Positions 28,395 to 38,086 of a stretch of DNA of 58,931 nucleotides are shown piece after piece. The stretch covers positions 1 to 58,931 of the forward strand of contig JAOIQU010000005.1 of assembly GCA_028141885.1 (NCBI GenBank). Reading direction: 5' to 3'. The position numbers and the translations under genes are program-made. This DNA comes from Flavobacteriales bacterium. Lineage in GTDB: Bacteria > Bacteroidota > Bacteroidia > Flavobacteriales > UA16. The notes under the pieces are model-generated. The model had not been told where the DNA came from. It saw only the letters and a program-made list of their open reading frames with translations, and ran no database searches. Position 1 is the first letter of the stretch. Every line of letters starts with the position of its first letter.

Positions 28395-28462
28395 GGTGCG
28401 AATGTGAGAAAGTGTGCGGCACCTCGCCCCATGCACCCACGAAAAGATGTGAACTTTCCTTC

Positions 28463-29839
28463 ATGCGGATTCATCTCATCGCCATTGGCGGAAGCGCCAT
28501 GCACAATTTTGCCCTTGCCTTGTCAGACGCCGGCCACAACGTGACGGGTAGCGACGACCAGATCTTTGAGCCCAGCCGCGGCCGCCTTGAACATGCAGGG
28601 TTGTTGCCCACGCAAGACGGGTGGCACGTGGACCGCATCACCGACGACATCGACGTGGTCATCCTCGGCATGCACGCCAGGACCGACAACCCAGAATTGC
28701 AACGGGCCCAAGAACTTGGGTTGACCATCCAGAGTTACCCCGAATTTTTGCGGTTTGCCACCGCCAACAAAAAGCGAATGGTGGTGGCGGGCAGCCACGG
28801 GAAAACCACCGTAACGTCCATGATCCTGCACGCCATGCGCAAAGAAGGTCGCCCCACCGATTTGATGGTGGGCGCGCAATTGGAGGGGTTTGACCGCATG
28901 GTGGACCTCCAAGAAAACCACGAATGGGCCGTCATTGAAGGCGACGAGTATTTGAGCAGCCCCATCGACATGAGGCCCAAATTCCTGTGGTACGGCCCCC
29001 ACGTCACCGTGATCACGGGCATTGCTTGGGACCACGTCAATGTGTTCCCCACAGAGGAGAATTACATCGAACAATTTCGTCTGTACCTCAACACCGTTGA
29101 GCCCCGTGGGACCGTGGTCCATTGCACCGAGGACGCCCTGCTGAATCGCATGGTCGACAAGATGAAAATGGAAAGATCTGACCTTCAATGGATCGGATAC
29201 GAGACGCCGTCCCATACGCCCACTGCTCAGGGCAGTCGGGTCACTTTTGACGATGGGGCGTCCCTCGACATGGCCTTGCTCGGAGCCCACAACATGCAAA
29301 ATCTGGTCGCCGCCAGACGTTGCTGCGAGGCCATGGGCATGAGTGTCGCGGATTTTGACCAGCACATGGTCGATTTCACCGGTGCAGCAAGAAGGCTTGA
29401 GGTCATGCACGAAGACCTGGATTCGGCCTTCGTGGCCTTTCGCGACTTTGCCCATGCCCCGTCCAAACTCCGCGCCACGCAAGCTTCTGTCGTCGGTCAG
29501 TTCCCAGACCGGAGCGTCACAGCCGTGTTTGAATTGCACACCTTCAGCAGCTTGAATCGCGCGTTCATTCCCCAGTACAGGGATGCCATGAATGAAGTGG
29601 ACCACGCCGTGGTGTACTTCGACCCAGAAGTCGTGAAGCACAAGCGGTTGCCTGAACTGGACGTCGCGTTCGTTCGCGAAGCCTTCGGTCGCGACACCCT
29701 TGAAGTGATCACAGACAAAGCCACATTGGCCGGGCGTCTCGAGGCGGTGCCTTCTCACGACCACGTGCTGTTGATGATGAGCAGTGGACGCTTTGGCGGG
29801 GTCGAATTCAGCCCAGCCCCACGTCCAGTGACATCATGA
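28463..29839 (+). CDS. mpl: UDP-N-acetylmuramate:tripeptide ligase type (Mpl-like Mur ligase)
   Basis: 458 residues from the ATG at 28463 (MRIHLIAIGGSAMHN). The N-terminal Rossmann domain has the nucleotide-sugar-binding IAIGGSAM. The ATP loop is GSHGKTTVTSMI near residue 110, followed by the Mur ligase segments EGDEYLSS and GIAWDHVNVFP, and a C-terminal domain with DFAHAPSKLRAT. Mpl reattaches recycled L-Ala-D-Glu-meso-DAP tripeptide to UDP-MurNAc; MurC is the alternative, but the sequence and smaller size match the Bacteroidota Mpl-like type. It is cytoplasmic. The 3' end overlaps the ZIP gene on the other strand by 32 bases. Confidence 0.85.
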   Translation: MRIHLIAIGGSAMHNFALALSDAGHNVTGSDDQIFEPSRGRLEHAGLLPTQDGWHVDRITDDIDVVILGMHARTDNPELQRAQELGLTIQSYPEFLRFATANKKRMVVAGSHGKTTVTSMILHAMRKEGRPTDLMVGAQLEGFDRMVDLQENHEWAVIEGDEYLSSPIDMRPKFLWYGPHVTVITGIAWDHVNVFPTEENYIEQFRLYLNTVEPRGTVVHCTEDALLNRMVDKMKMERSDLQWIGYETPSHTPTAQGSRVTFDDGASLDMALLGAHNMQNLVAARRCCEAMGMSVADFDQHMVDFTGAARRLEVMHEDLDSAFVAFRDFAHAPSKLRATQASVVGQFPDRSVTAVFELHTFSSLNRAFIPQYRDAMNEVDHAVVYFDPEVVKHKRLPELDVAFVREAFGRDTLEVITDKATLAGRLEAVPSHDHVLLMMSSGRFGGVEFSPAPRPVTS

Positions 29840-30629
29840 CGATGAAACCACCGATGAAACCGAGGGTGGCCACGTCGGTGTATTTGTCTCGCTGCGTTTC
29901 AGGAATGACCTCCTCCACCACCACGTAAAGCATGGCTCCTGCTGCGAATGCCAGCGCGTAGGGAAGTATTGGGCGCATGGCCATGACGGCAAAGGCCCCA
30001 ACAACTCCGGCAACGGGTTCCACCACAGCCGACAGTTGACCATACCACCAGGCTTTGGTTCGAGAAACCCCTTCGCGACGCAGCGGCATGCTGACCGACA
30101 ACCCCTCCGGAAAATTCTGAATGCCAATGCCGATGGCGAGGGCCACCGCCCCCGCCGTGGTGGCCCCATCCAAACCAAGCGCAGCGCCGCCAAACAACAC
30201 CCCCACAGCCAGACCCTCAGGGATGTTGTGCAACGTGATGGCTAACACAAGCAAGGTGGTCCGGTGCCAATCGGTTTTGGGCCCTTCCGCTTCTTCTTTT
30301 TTGAAATTGATGTGCAGGTGCGGCGTCAGTTTGTCAAGGCCGTAGATGAACAAGGCGCCGAGCCCAAACCCAATGGCGGGCGGCCCCACTTTGGCAAACC
30401 CTTCTCCCCCAACCATGTCGATGGCAGGCGCCAACAACGACCAAAAACTCGCTGCGACCATCACCCCTCCCGTGAAGCCCAACATCCCGTCAAACAACCG
30501 GCGATTCATCGTCTTGAAAGGAAACACCAAGGCTGCACCGGCGGCGGTCATCCCCCACGTGAACAGCGTGGCGATCAAAGCCGCCATCACAGGGCCAAGC
30601 CCTTCAAACCATGCAATCAATTCAGCCAT
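29808..30629 (-). CDS. ZIP-family divalent metal transporter
   Basis: 273 residues with about eight hydrophobic helices. The metal-binding signatures are HNIPEG in helix IV and NFPEG in helix V, as in GufA/ZupT-type ZIP proteins, with an H/E/K-rich cytoplasmic loop (HLHINFKKEEAEG) before helix IV. ZIP proteins import Zn2+, Mn2+ or Fe2+. The start lies eight bases inside the upstream DtxR/MntR-type regulator, so both are made from one mRNA controlled by the palindrome at 31305-31318. Manganese or iron is therefore more likely than zinc as the regulating metal, but the transported ion is not provable here. Confidence 0.88.
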   Translation of the reverse strand: MAELIAWFEGLGPVMAALIATLFTWGMTAAGAALVFPFKTMNRRLFDGMLGFTGGVMVAASFWSLLAPAIDMVGGEGFAKVGPPAIGFGLGALFIYGLDKLTPHLHINFKKEEAEGPKTDWHRTTLLVLAITLHNIPEGLAVGVLFGGAALGLDGATTAGAVALAIGIGIQNFPEGLSVSMPLRREGVSRTKAWWYGQLSAVVEPVAGVVGAFAVMAMRPILPYALAFAAGAMLYVVVEEVIPETQRDKYTDVATLGFIGGFIVMMSLDVGLG

Positions 30630-31275
30630 GTTCTTGGGATTCCGTTGGGGCCAATGGACGCACCCACAACTGCTCCAACCACGCCGAAGGCAAAGTGCTG
30701 ATGTCCTCGTCTGTCAGCACACTGCCCAATCCAATGCCTCGTTTTTTGAGCGCCAACAGGGTGTCATCATCCCCACCACGTACCCCGGTGACGGCGCAGG
30801 TTCGTGCGGGTTCAAGCTGAGCCAAAAGCACGGCATCGTGCTGAGGATGAAAGGTGCCATCGTGTTTGGGAATGGGGTCGCCGTGGGGATCCACAGTGGG
30901 GTGGCCCAAAAACGCATCCAAACGCTCCACCAATTCCACGCTGTCCACATGTTCCAGCTGCTCGGCAATGTCGTGAACCTCGTCCCAATCAAACCCAAGT
31001 CGGTCCACGAGAAAAGTCTCCCACAAGCGGTGTTTGCGAACCAGTGACAAGGCGAGCGTTTTTCCAGCATGGGTCAAACGAGCGCCGTGATAAGGTCGAT
31101 GTTCTGCCCAACCCAGCTCTGTCAAGACTTGCACCATGGCGGTCACGCTCGGTGGTTTGACGCCGAGATGGGCTGCCATTTGGCTTGTGGAAACCCAATC
31201 TGATTTACCATCACTGCTTCCACCAAGGGCATAAAGCGCCTTCAAATGATCCTCGCGTTGGGTGCTTCTTGACAT
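30622..31275 (-). CDS. DtxR/MntR-family metal-dependent transcriptional regulator
   Basis: 217 residues from the ATG at 31275 (MSRSTQRE). A winged helix-turn-helix (VSTSQMAAHLGVKPPSVTAMVQVL) spans about 25-60. A dimerisation/metal region carries VRKHRLWETFLV, EVHDIAEQLEHV (Glu, Glu-His ligand pattern) and HPTVDPHGDPIP. A C-terminal SH3-like domain follows. In this family metal-loaded dimers bind a TTAGG...CCTAA palindrome and repress transport genes. Such a site lies 29 bases upstream of its own start, so autoregulation is very likely. The -7 box TACCTTTG is only four bases before the ATG. The gene overlaps zip by eight bases. Confidence 0.92.
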   Translation of the reverse strand: MSRSTQREDHLKALYALGGSSDGKSDWVSTSQMAAHLGVKPPSVTAMVQVLTELGWAEHRPYHGARLTHAGKTLALSLVRKHRLWETFLVDRLGFDWDEVHDIAEQLEHVDSVELVERLDAFLGHPTVDPHGDPIPKHDGTFHPQHDAVLLAQLEPARTCAVTGVRGGDDDTLLALKKRGIGLGSVLTDEDISTLPSAWLEQLWVRPLAPTESQEHG

Positions 31276-31279
31276 GTCC

Positions 31280-31287
31280 CAAAGGTA
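31280..31287 (-). promoter_or_regulatory. -7 promoter box four bases before the DtxR-type regulator
   Basis: The minus strand reads TACCTTTG, an exact TAnnTTTG match, four bases before the ATG at 31275. It implies a leaderless or nearly leaderless mRNA. Confidence 0.6.
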
Positions 31288-31304
31288 GGCCTTCCACACA
31301 ATGT

Positions 31305-31318
31305 TTAGGCGCGCCTAA
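31305..31318. promoter_or_regulatory. DtxR/MntR-type operator palindrome
   Basis: A perfect 14-base palindrome, TTAGGCGCGCCTAA, lies 17 bases upstream of the -7 box, that is, where the -33 element of the regulator promoter should be. The TTAGG/CCTAA half-sites match known DtxR/IdeR/MntR-family operators. It also lies 57 bases upstream of the divergent SixA-like gene and could influence both. Confidence 0.8.
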
Positions 31319-31375
31319 CATTTTCAATGTCCTTTTCAAGATGGTTCGTCGCGTCATTTGACCGACCTTCCGGAC

Positions 31376-31870
31376 ATGAAGCGGTTGTTTGTCCTTCGCC
31401 ACGGAAAAGCAGAGCCCGGGAGCGGCATGCCCGACGCGGCACGCGCGCTGACCAACCGAGGAGAAGACGACGCCCGCAAACTTGGGAACTGGACCAAAGA
31501 AACCAGGGACGCTGGTACCCCTTTGTGGGTCAGCCCGGCCACACGAACCCATCAGACCGCCAAGAAACTCTGCGAATCCTGGGGTGAAACCGAAGATGCA
31601 TTGCACCTCCAACCCGACGCCTACCTGGCTTCTGACAGGGCGTGGTTGACTTGGATCGGCCAATGGCCCAACGAAGCCGCCAGTGGATGGATCGTGGGGC
31701 ACAATCCAGGTGTGAGCGATTTGGTCGAGCGCCTCACAGATCAACCCATTTGGCTGCCCACCTGCGGACTTGCCGAGGTTGAATTGCACATCGAATCTTG
31801 GGCCGAAATCTTTGCAGGTACCGGACGCCTTCGCGGGCTGATCACCCCCAAATCGATGTTGCTCTCATGA
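31376..31870 (+). CDS. SixA-like histidine phosphatase
   Basis: 164 residues from the ATG at 31376 (MKRLFVLRHGKA); a TTG 18 bases upstream is less likely. The catalytic histidine is in LRHGKAEPG near residue 8, the second conserved RHG-family region is in SPATRTHQTA, and the late His in WIVGHNPGVSDL. The short length and motif spacing match SixA phosphohistidine phosphatases, which remove phosphate from His-phosphorylated signalling or PTS proteins. The target is unknown. Its stop overlaps the AI-2E permease start by ATGA. It shares an upstream region with the divergent DtxR-type regulator. Confidence 0.88.
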   Translation: MKRLFVLRHGKAEPGSGMPDAARALTNRGEDDARKLGNWTKETRDAGTPLWVSPATRTHQTAKKLCESWGETEDALHLQPDAYLASDRAWLTWIGQWPNEAASGWIVGHNPGVSDLVERLTDQPIWLPTCGLAEVELHIESWAEIFAGTGRLRGLITPKSMLLS

Positions 31871-32958
31871 ATAAGGGACGTTGGCAATGGTGGATTGCAG
31901 GGGCACTCTTGGTGGCGTTTGTCTGGCGATTTCAATCGCTGACGTTGTATTTCCTCGCAGCGGTGGCCTTGAGTTTCATTGGGAAGCCCGTGGTCTCATG
32001 GGTGGCCCAGAAACGAATTGCAAAGCGACCCTTGGGGCACAACCTCGGCGCGGCTGCCGCCTTGATGCTGATGGCCTCAATCTCCACTGGCGTTGTGATG
32101 TTGTTTGCCCCGTTGGTTCAAGAACAAATCGCAGCCCTTTCTCGACTTGATGCCGCCCAATTGACGCAACATTGGAACCAAGCCCTCGCCCTGGTGGATG
32201 AATGGACCGCAGGTGTGGACTTGAGTGGAGAAGGCATGGCGAACAGCGCGTATCTGGCCGAGCAGGCGCTGGAACTCATTCGCCTTGACGACGCAGGATC
32301 CGTCTTCTCCGGCATCTTGTCTTCCATCGGCAACGTGTTTGTCACCACGTTTTCGGTGGTGTTCATGGCGTTTTTCCTGATGCGGGAACCCACCCTGTTC
32401 ACAGATTTGGTGTTGGGGCTGACGCCAGAAACCAATCGACCTGCCATGACGCGGATTTTCGAGAAGTCCGGTCGCTTGCTGACCCGCTACTTCGGAGGAT
32501 TGGTGATTCAAGTCAGCATCGTGACTGGCGTGGTGGGCCTGGGATTGACCTTGCTCGGCATCCCGCACGGATGGCTGCTCGGATTGTTGGCGGGGTTGTT
32601 CAACTTGATTCCGTACATGGGCCCCATCTTGGGCCTGGGCACAGGGGTCCTCGTCATGATTTCAAGCGGCGTGCCCTGGCATGACTTTGGGTGGGCGCTT
32701 GCCGTGTACTTGGCTGCCCAAGGGGTCGACAACGTCTTCACCCAACCTGTGATTTTTGCCAAACGCGTGTTCGCCCATCCCTTGGAAATCTTCGTGGTCA
32801 TCTCTGTGGCAGGTTCCGTGGCAGGCGCAGGCGGCATGGTCTTGGCCATCCCCACGTACACGCTGTTTCGCATCGTGGCCAAAGAGTTTTTGCAGGAGTT
32901 CCAATGGGCTCAAGCATTGACCCAAAGCATGGACGCCCGTGAGCACGAGGAATCCTGA
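31867..32958 (+). CDS. AI-2E family transporter (putative permease)
   Basis: 363 residues from the ATG overlapping the phosphatase stop (ATGA). About eight hydrophobic helices with the long periplasmic/cytoplasmic helical stretch typical of PF01594 are visible. The conserved segments VFMAFFLMREP, TRYFGGLVIQVSIVTGVVGLGL, LFNLIPYMGPILG and GVDNVFTQPVIFAKRVFAHPL match the family. Members include TqsA and proposed Na+/H+ antiporters, so the substrate is open. The coupling to a SixA-type phosphatase has no evident functional reason. Confidence 0.9.
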   Translation: MNKGRWQWWIAGALLVAFVWRFQSLTLYFLAAVALSFIGKPVVSWVAQKRIAKRPLGHNLGAAAALMLMASISTGVVMLFAPLVQEQIAALSRLDAAQLTQHWNQALALVDEWTAGVDLSGEGMANSAYLAEQALELIRLDDAGSVFSGILSSIGNVFVTTFSVVFMAFFLMREPTLFTDLVLGLTPETNRPAMTRIFEKSGRLLTRYFGGLVIQVSIVTGVVGLGLTLLGIPHGWLLGLLAGLFNLIPYMGPILGLGTGVLVMISSGVPWHDFGWALAVYLAAQGVDNVFTQPVIFAKRVFAHPLEIFVVISVAGSVAGAGGMVLAIPTYTLFRIVAKEFLQEFQWAQALTQSMDAREHEES

Positions 32959-33033
32959 GTCGTTGTGAATGCGGCGTGAACAACTCCAGCGATGAAGCCT
33001 GGGTCATGCTCTTCACATAAGGTCCTCATGGCC

Positions 33034-33041
33034 TACCTTTG
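33034..33041 (+). promoter_or_regulatory. -7 promoter box for pyrG
   Basis: TACCTTTG matches TAnnTTTG exactly and lies 19 bases before the pyrG ATG, so a leader of about 13-15 bases is expected. No clear -33 box is seen. Confidence 0.55.
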
Positions 33042-33043
33042 AA

Positions 33044-33059
33044 TCCCGTAACTACGGGA
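33044..33059. promoter_or_regulatory. Perfect dyad abutting the pyrG start codon
   Basis: TCCCGTA and TACGGGA are perfect reverse complements separated by AC. The dyad starts two bases after the -7 box and ends one base before the ATG, so it covers the expected transcription start and the whole leader. It could be an operator at +1 or an RNA hairpin at the ribosome entry site. Confidence 0.5.
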
Positions 33060-33060
33060 C

Positions 33061-34767
33061 ATGCCTCTTTCACCTTCTTCCTCTGCCAACGACGGCCTAA
33101 CAAGCGGCCGCAACAGCCGCTACATTTTTGTCACGGGCGGGGTGAGCAGCAGCCTCGGCAAAGGCATCGTCAGCGCCTCCTTGGCCAAACTCCTGCAGGC
33201 TCGTGGTTACCGCGTGACCATCCAAAAGCTCGATCCGTACATCAACGTCGACCCAGGGACCCTGAATCCCTATGAACACGGAGAATGTTACGTGACGGTG
33301 GATGGGGCTGAGACGGATTTGGACTTGGGGCACTACGAACGCTTTTTGAACGTCCAAACCACGCAAGCCAACAACATCACCACCGGACGCATTTACCAGA
33401 GTGTCATCGACAAAGAGCGCCGTGGCGAATACTTGGGCAAAACCGTTCAAATCATACCGCACATCACGGATGAAATCAAGCGCTGTGTCCAAATCCTCGG
33501 CTCCAAAGACGACTACGACTTTGTCATCACAGAGATCGGAGGCACGGTGGGCGACATTGAATCGCTTCCCTACATCGAGGCTGTAAGGCAAATGAAGTGG
33601 GAATCCCCCGAAGACACGTTGGTGGTGCACCTCACCCTGGTCCCCTACTTGTCCGCTGCGGGAGAATTGAAAACCAAACCCACTCAGCACTCGGTCAAGC
33701 AGCTCTTGGAGTTTGGCGTGCAACCAGATGTGTTGGTGTGTCGTACCGAGCACCCACTGCCAAGCAACGTCCGCACCAAATTGGCGCGTTTCTGCAACGT
33801 GGCGCTCGACGCTGTGATCGAGAGCATCGACGCCGACACCATCTACGACGTCCCGCTTTTGATGCAGGACGAGCGCTTTGACGAAGTGGTGCTTAAAAAA
33901 CTCGGCATGGACGGCGGAGACACCGAAGCCAACCTCGACGCCTGGAAAGATTTCTTGCGACGTTACAAGAACCCGCAAGGCCACGTTCGCATTGGGCTTG
34001 TAGGCAAATACGTCGAACTGAAAGACAGCTACAAAAGCATCGCTGAAGCCTTGGACCATGCCGGCGCCTTGTTGGAAACTGAAGTCGTGGTGGATTGGAT
34101 CCACAGCGAACAACTCACCCCTGACAATGCCAAGTCACGCTTGGATGGATTGCACGGCATCCTTGTCGCCCCGGGCTTTGGGTCACGTGGCATCGATGGC
34201 AAACTGTTGGCCATCCAATCTGCGCGAGAAAACGGCATCCCCTTCTTTGGGATTTGCCTGGGCATGCAATGCGCCGTGGTCGAATTCGCGCGCAATGTGT
34301 TGGGCCTTGAAGGCGCGCACTCCACGGAAATCAAGGAATACACTCCCCATCCCGTCATCGACTTGATGGGAGAACAAAAGAGCATCACCAACATGGGGGG
34401 CACCATGCGTCTCGGTGAATATCCTTGCGCACTCAAGGCCGATTCCCAAGCGGAACACGCGTATGCCAACGTTTCTGAAGTCAATGAACGTCACCGCCAC
34501 CGCTACGAATTCAACAACGCGTACCTGGAGCAATTCGAAGCATCAGGCATGATTGCCACTGGCACCAATCCAGACACCAACCTGGTTGAAATCGTGGAAA
34601 TCCCCAGCCATCCTTATTTCGTGGCGTCCCAATTCCACCCTGAATACGCGTCAACCGTGCTCGCGCCGCACCCCTTGTTCGTCTCGTTCGTGAAAGCTGC
34701 TGTGCAACACGAGAACGCGCCAACTGGCGTCAGCAAAGCCACCACGGACGCGTCAAATGCGGGCTGA
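33061..34767 (+). CDS. pyrG: CTP synthase
   Basis: 568 residues. It makes CTP from UTP, ATP and glutamine. The N-terminal amidoligase domain begins at about residue 20 with YIFVTGGVSSSLGKG (P-loop) and has KLDPYINVDPGTLNPYEHGE, the UTP/Mg site TEIGGTVGDIE, and LVPYLSAAGELKTKPTQHS. A linker GLVGKYVELKDSY (about 308) leads to a class I glutaminase domain with nucleophile Cys in FFGICLGMQ (about 397) and the His-Glu pair in QFHPEY (about 526). The first 19 residues are a Ser-rich, probably disordered extension. The 3' end overlaps the convergent ElaA-type gene by 15 bases. Confidence 0.96.
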   Translation: MPLSPSSSANDGLTSGRNSRYIFVTGGVSSSLGKGIVSASLAKLLQARGYRVTIQKLDPYINVDPGTLNPYEHGECYVTVDGAETDLDLGHYERFLNVQTTQANNITTGRIYQSVIDKERRGEYLGKTVQIIPHITDEIKRCVQILGSKDDYDFVITEIGGTVGDIESLPYIEAVRQMKWESPEDTLVVHLTLVPYLSAAGELKTKPTQHSVKQLLEFGVQPDVLVCRTEHPLPSNVRTKLARFCNVALDAVIESIDADTIYDVPLLMQDERFDEVVLKKLGMDGGDTEANLDAWKDFLRRYKNPQGHVRIGLVGKYVELKDSYKSIAEALDHAGALLETEVVVDWIHSEQLTPDNAKSRLDGLHGILVAPGFGSRGIDGKLLAIQSARENGIPFFGICLGMQCAVVEFARNVLGLEGAHSTEIKEYTPHPVIDLMGEQKSITNMGGTMRLGEYPCALKADSQAEHAYANVSEVNERHRHRYEFNNAYLEQFEASGMIATGTNPDTNLVEIVEIPSHPYFVASQFHPEYASTVLAPHPLFVSFVKAAVQHENAPTGVSKATTDASNAG

Positions 34768-35214
34768 CCGGAGCATTTGGATGTGTGGGATGCCGTCCTC
34801 GAGGTAGGGCTCGCCAACAGGCGCAAATCCCAATTCACCGTACCATGCTTCCAGATAACACTGGGCTGAAATCCGGATGTCTTGCCCGGGCCAAGTGCAG
34901 TCACAGACTTCAATGCTCCGTTCCATGAGCTCTTTTCCGAGCCCCTCACTCCTGCGATCCCGGCGCGTCGCCACCCTTCCAATGCTTGGTTCAGCATAAC
35001 TCACGCCGGGCCCAAGCACCCGGGCACAAGCCAACATCGCCGTGCCTTTGGCCACGTCCTCTCCTTCTTTCCAAACGTGCCACGCCCTGAGGTCCTTGCC
35101 ATCTAGGTCACTGTAAGGACAATCCTGCTCCACCACAAACACGTCCACCCTCAACCGAACGAGGCCGTGCCACTCATTTCTGGTGATGTCATTCCAAGGT
35201 TTCGCTTTCCACAT
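34753..35214 (-). CDS. ElaA-type GNAT N-acetyltransferase
   Basis: 153 residues. The start WKAKPWNDITRNEWHGLVRLRVDVFVVEQDCPYSDLDGKDL is typical of the ElaA family. The acetyl-CoA loop is in GRVATRRDRRSEGLGKELM and the C-terminal strand motif is QCYLEAWYGELGFAPVGEPYLEDGIPH. The substrate is unknown. A TAATTTTG promoter box lies 16 bases upstream. The preceding minus-strand porin-like gene is closed by a terminator, so this is an independent unit. The end overlaps pyrG. Confidence 0.9.
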   Translation of the reverse strand: MWKAKPWNDITRNEWHGLVRLRVDVFVVEQDCPYSDLDGKDLRAWHVWKEGEDVAKGTAMLACARVLGPGVSYAEPSIGRVATRRDRRSEGLGKELMERSIEVCDCTWPGQDIRISAQCYLEAWYGELGFAPVGEPYLEDGIPHIQMLRSARI

Positions 35215-35230
35215 CTTGCAAGGAATGCTT

Positions 35231-35238
35231 CAAAATTA
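35231..35238 (-). promoter_or_regulatory. -7 promoter box for the ElaA-type gene
   Basis: The minus strand reads TAATTTTG, an exact TAnnTTTG match, 16 bases before the ATG at 35214 and just after the terminator of the upstream porin-like gene. Confidence 0.55.
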
Positions 35239-35245
35239 GGCACAA

Positions 35246-35271
35246 AAAAAGGGGGCCGAAGCCCCCTTTCA
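35246..35271 (-). terminator. Rho-independent terminator of the porin-like gene
   Basis: Arms AAAGGGGGC and GCCCCCTTT around a short loop form a GC-rich hairpin. On the minus strand the hairpin is followed by seven T residues. It lies 22 bases after the stop of the porin-like gene. Confidence 0.88.
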
Positions 35272-35292
35272 AATTCAGTTTCTGTGCTTCGA

Positions 35293-35934
35293 TTAAAAGC
35301 GAGCGCCGAAGCCGATTTCGAATGACAGACCGCTTTGGGTCACTTCATTGATGTCATCGTCAGAACCGTATGTGCTCCAGTTCACGTTTGGCGTGAGGTA
35401 CCAGTTTTCGCGGACAGGGATGAACTTACCGAGACCCACAGTCAAGCCGAGGGCAGAGTTCTCGTCTTCGCTGTCGAGCGTAGCGTCAAGGGTATTGCTG
35501 TACTCGTTGCTCATGCGAACAGAGTTGAGCCCGACACCGATGAAGTAGTTGTCATCAAAGAAGTACGCCGCGCCAAGCTCAAGAGCAGACTCAGTGTAAG
35601 TCGTAGTCTCAGTGTACGCAGTGGTCGTGATTTGCGCCTCTTCAATGATCACGATGGAGTCACCCACAATGGTTGGGGTTGGCACCAGAGTGATTTCGTC
35701 TGAAGTTCCGCTGAAGACATCTTCCATGCGAGATGTGTTCAAGGACAAAGACACAACGAAGTTGTCAGCTACAGCGTAGCCAATGGTTGGTGACATGTTG
35801 ACACCATCAGCGAAGATGTTGACAACGTCAGTGGCGTTGGCAGTACCGAGGTACCACGTGCCTTGGGGTTGGTTCTGAGCAAATGCTGAGGAAACCATTG
35901 CCATCGAAATGGCTGCGATAAAGAAATTTTTCAT
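35293..35934 (-). CDS. Small outer-membrane beta-barrel (porin-like) protein
   Basis: 213 residues from the ATG at 35934. A signal peptide (MKNFFIAAISMAMVSSAFAQ) is cleaved after about residue 20. The remainder alternates polar and hydrophobic residues, with about eight predicted strands and a C-terminal IGFGARF ending in phenylalanine, as in OmpW/OmpX-type barrels of Bacteroidota. A Thr-rich segment (TTTAYTETTTYTE) probably forms an extracellular loop. Base composition is less GC-rich than the neighbours, which fits codon optimisation in an abundant protein more than recent transfer. It is monocistronic: about 184 bases upstream without a gene and a strong terminator downstream. Confidence 0.85.
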   Translation of the reverse strand: MKNFFIAAISMAMVSSAFAQNQPQGTWYLGTANATDVVNIFADGVNMSPTIGYAVADNFVVSLSLNTSRMEDVFSGTSDEITLVPTPTIVGDSIVIIEEAQITTTAYTETTTYTESALELGAAYFFDDNYFIGVGLNSVRMSNEYSNTLDATLDSEDENSALGLTVGLGKFIPVRENWYLTPNVNWSTYGSDDDINEVTQSGLSFEIGFGARF

Positions 35935-36106
35935 TTGAATTGGTTTAAATGAACACCCCAAAGGAAGAACCTTTCATGCCTCGTTCCTAAAAACCCACTT
36001 GTTTAATAGGAACACCTCATTGTGAAAAACTGCAAACCACGCGCCTTACCCTCAGCAATGACGGGCATTTCCGCGATCATGACAGTCCCCTTGCACCGGG
36101 TCGCCG

Positions 36107-36114
36107 TACTTTTG
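36107..36114 (+). promoter_or_regulatory. -7 promoter box four bases before the ABC-F gene
   Basis: TACTTTTG matches TAnnTTTG exactly and is followed by four bases and then the ATG at 36119. This is one of the clearest leaderless-type starts in the window. Confidence 0.6.
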
Positions 36115-36118
36115 AGGC

Positions 36119-38011
<1,893 letters not shown>

Positions 38012-38046
38012 CGCCCCCATGCAACCTTCTGGGCCCTGCCCTGTTC

Positions 38047-38054
38047 TAACTTTC
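38047..38054 (+). promoter_or_regulatory. Candidate -7 box for the T9SS cargo gene
   Basis: TAACTTTC differs from TAnnTTTG only at the last base and lies 32 bases before the ATG at 38087. This would give a leader of about 26 bases, longer than for most genes here. Confidence 0.35.
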
Positions 38055-38086
38055 GTTGTGACAACCCGCAACGACAAACCATTGTC

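Noticed and set aside
28523..29764. 413-codon minus-strand frame opposite mpl
   Set aside because: It shadows mpl and has a biased Val/His/Gly composition with no recognisable motif.
35293..35934. Possible horizontally acquired gene, because base composition is less GC-rich
   Set aside because: The protein is an ordinary abundant barrel with its own terminator; codon optimisation explains the composition better than transfer.
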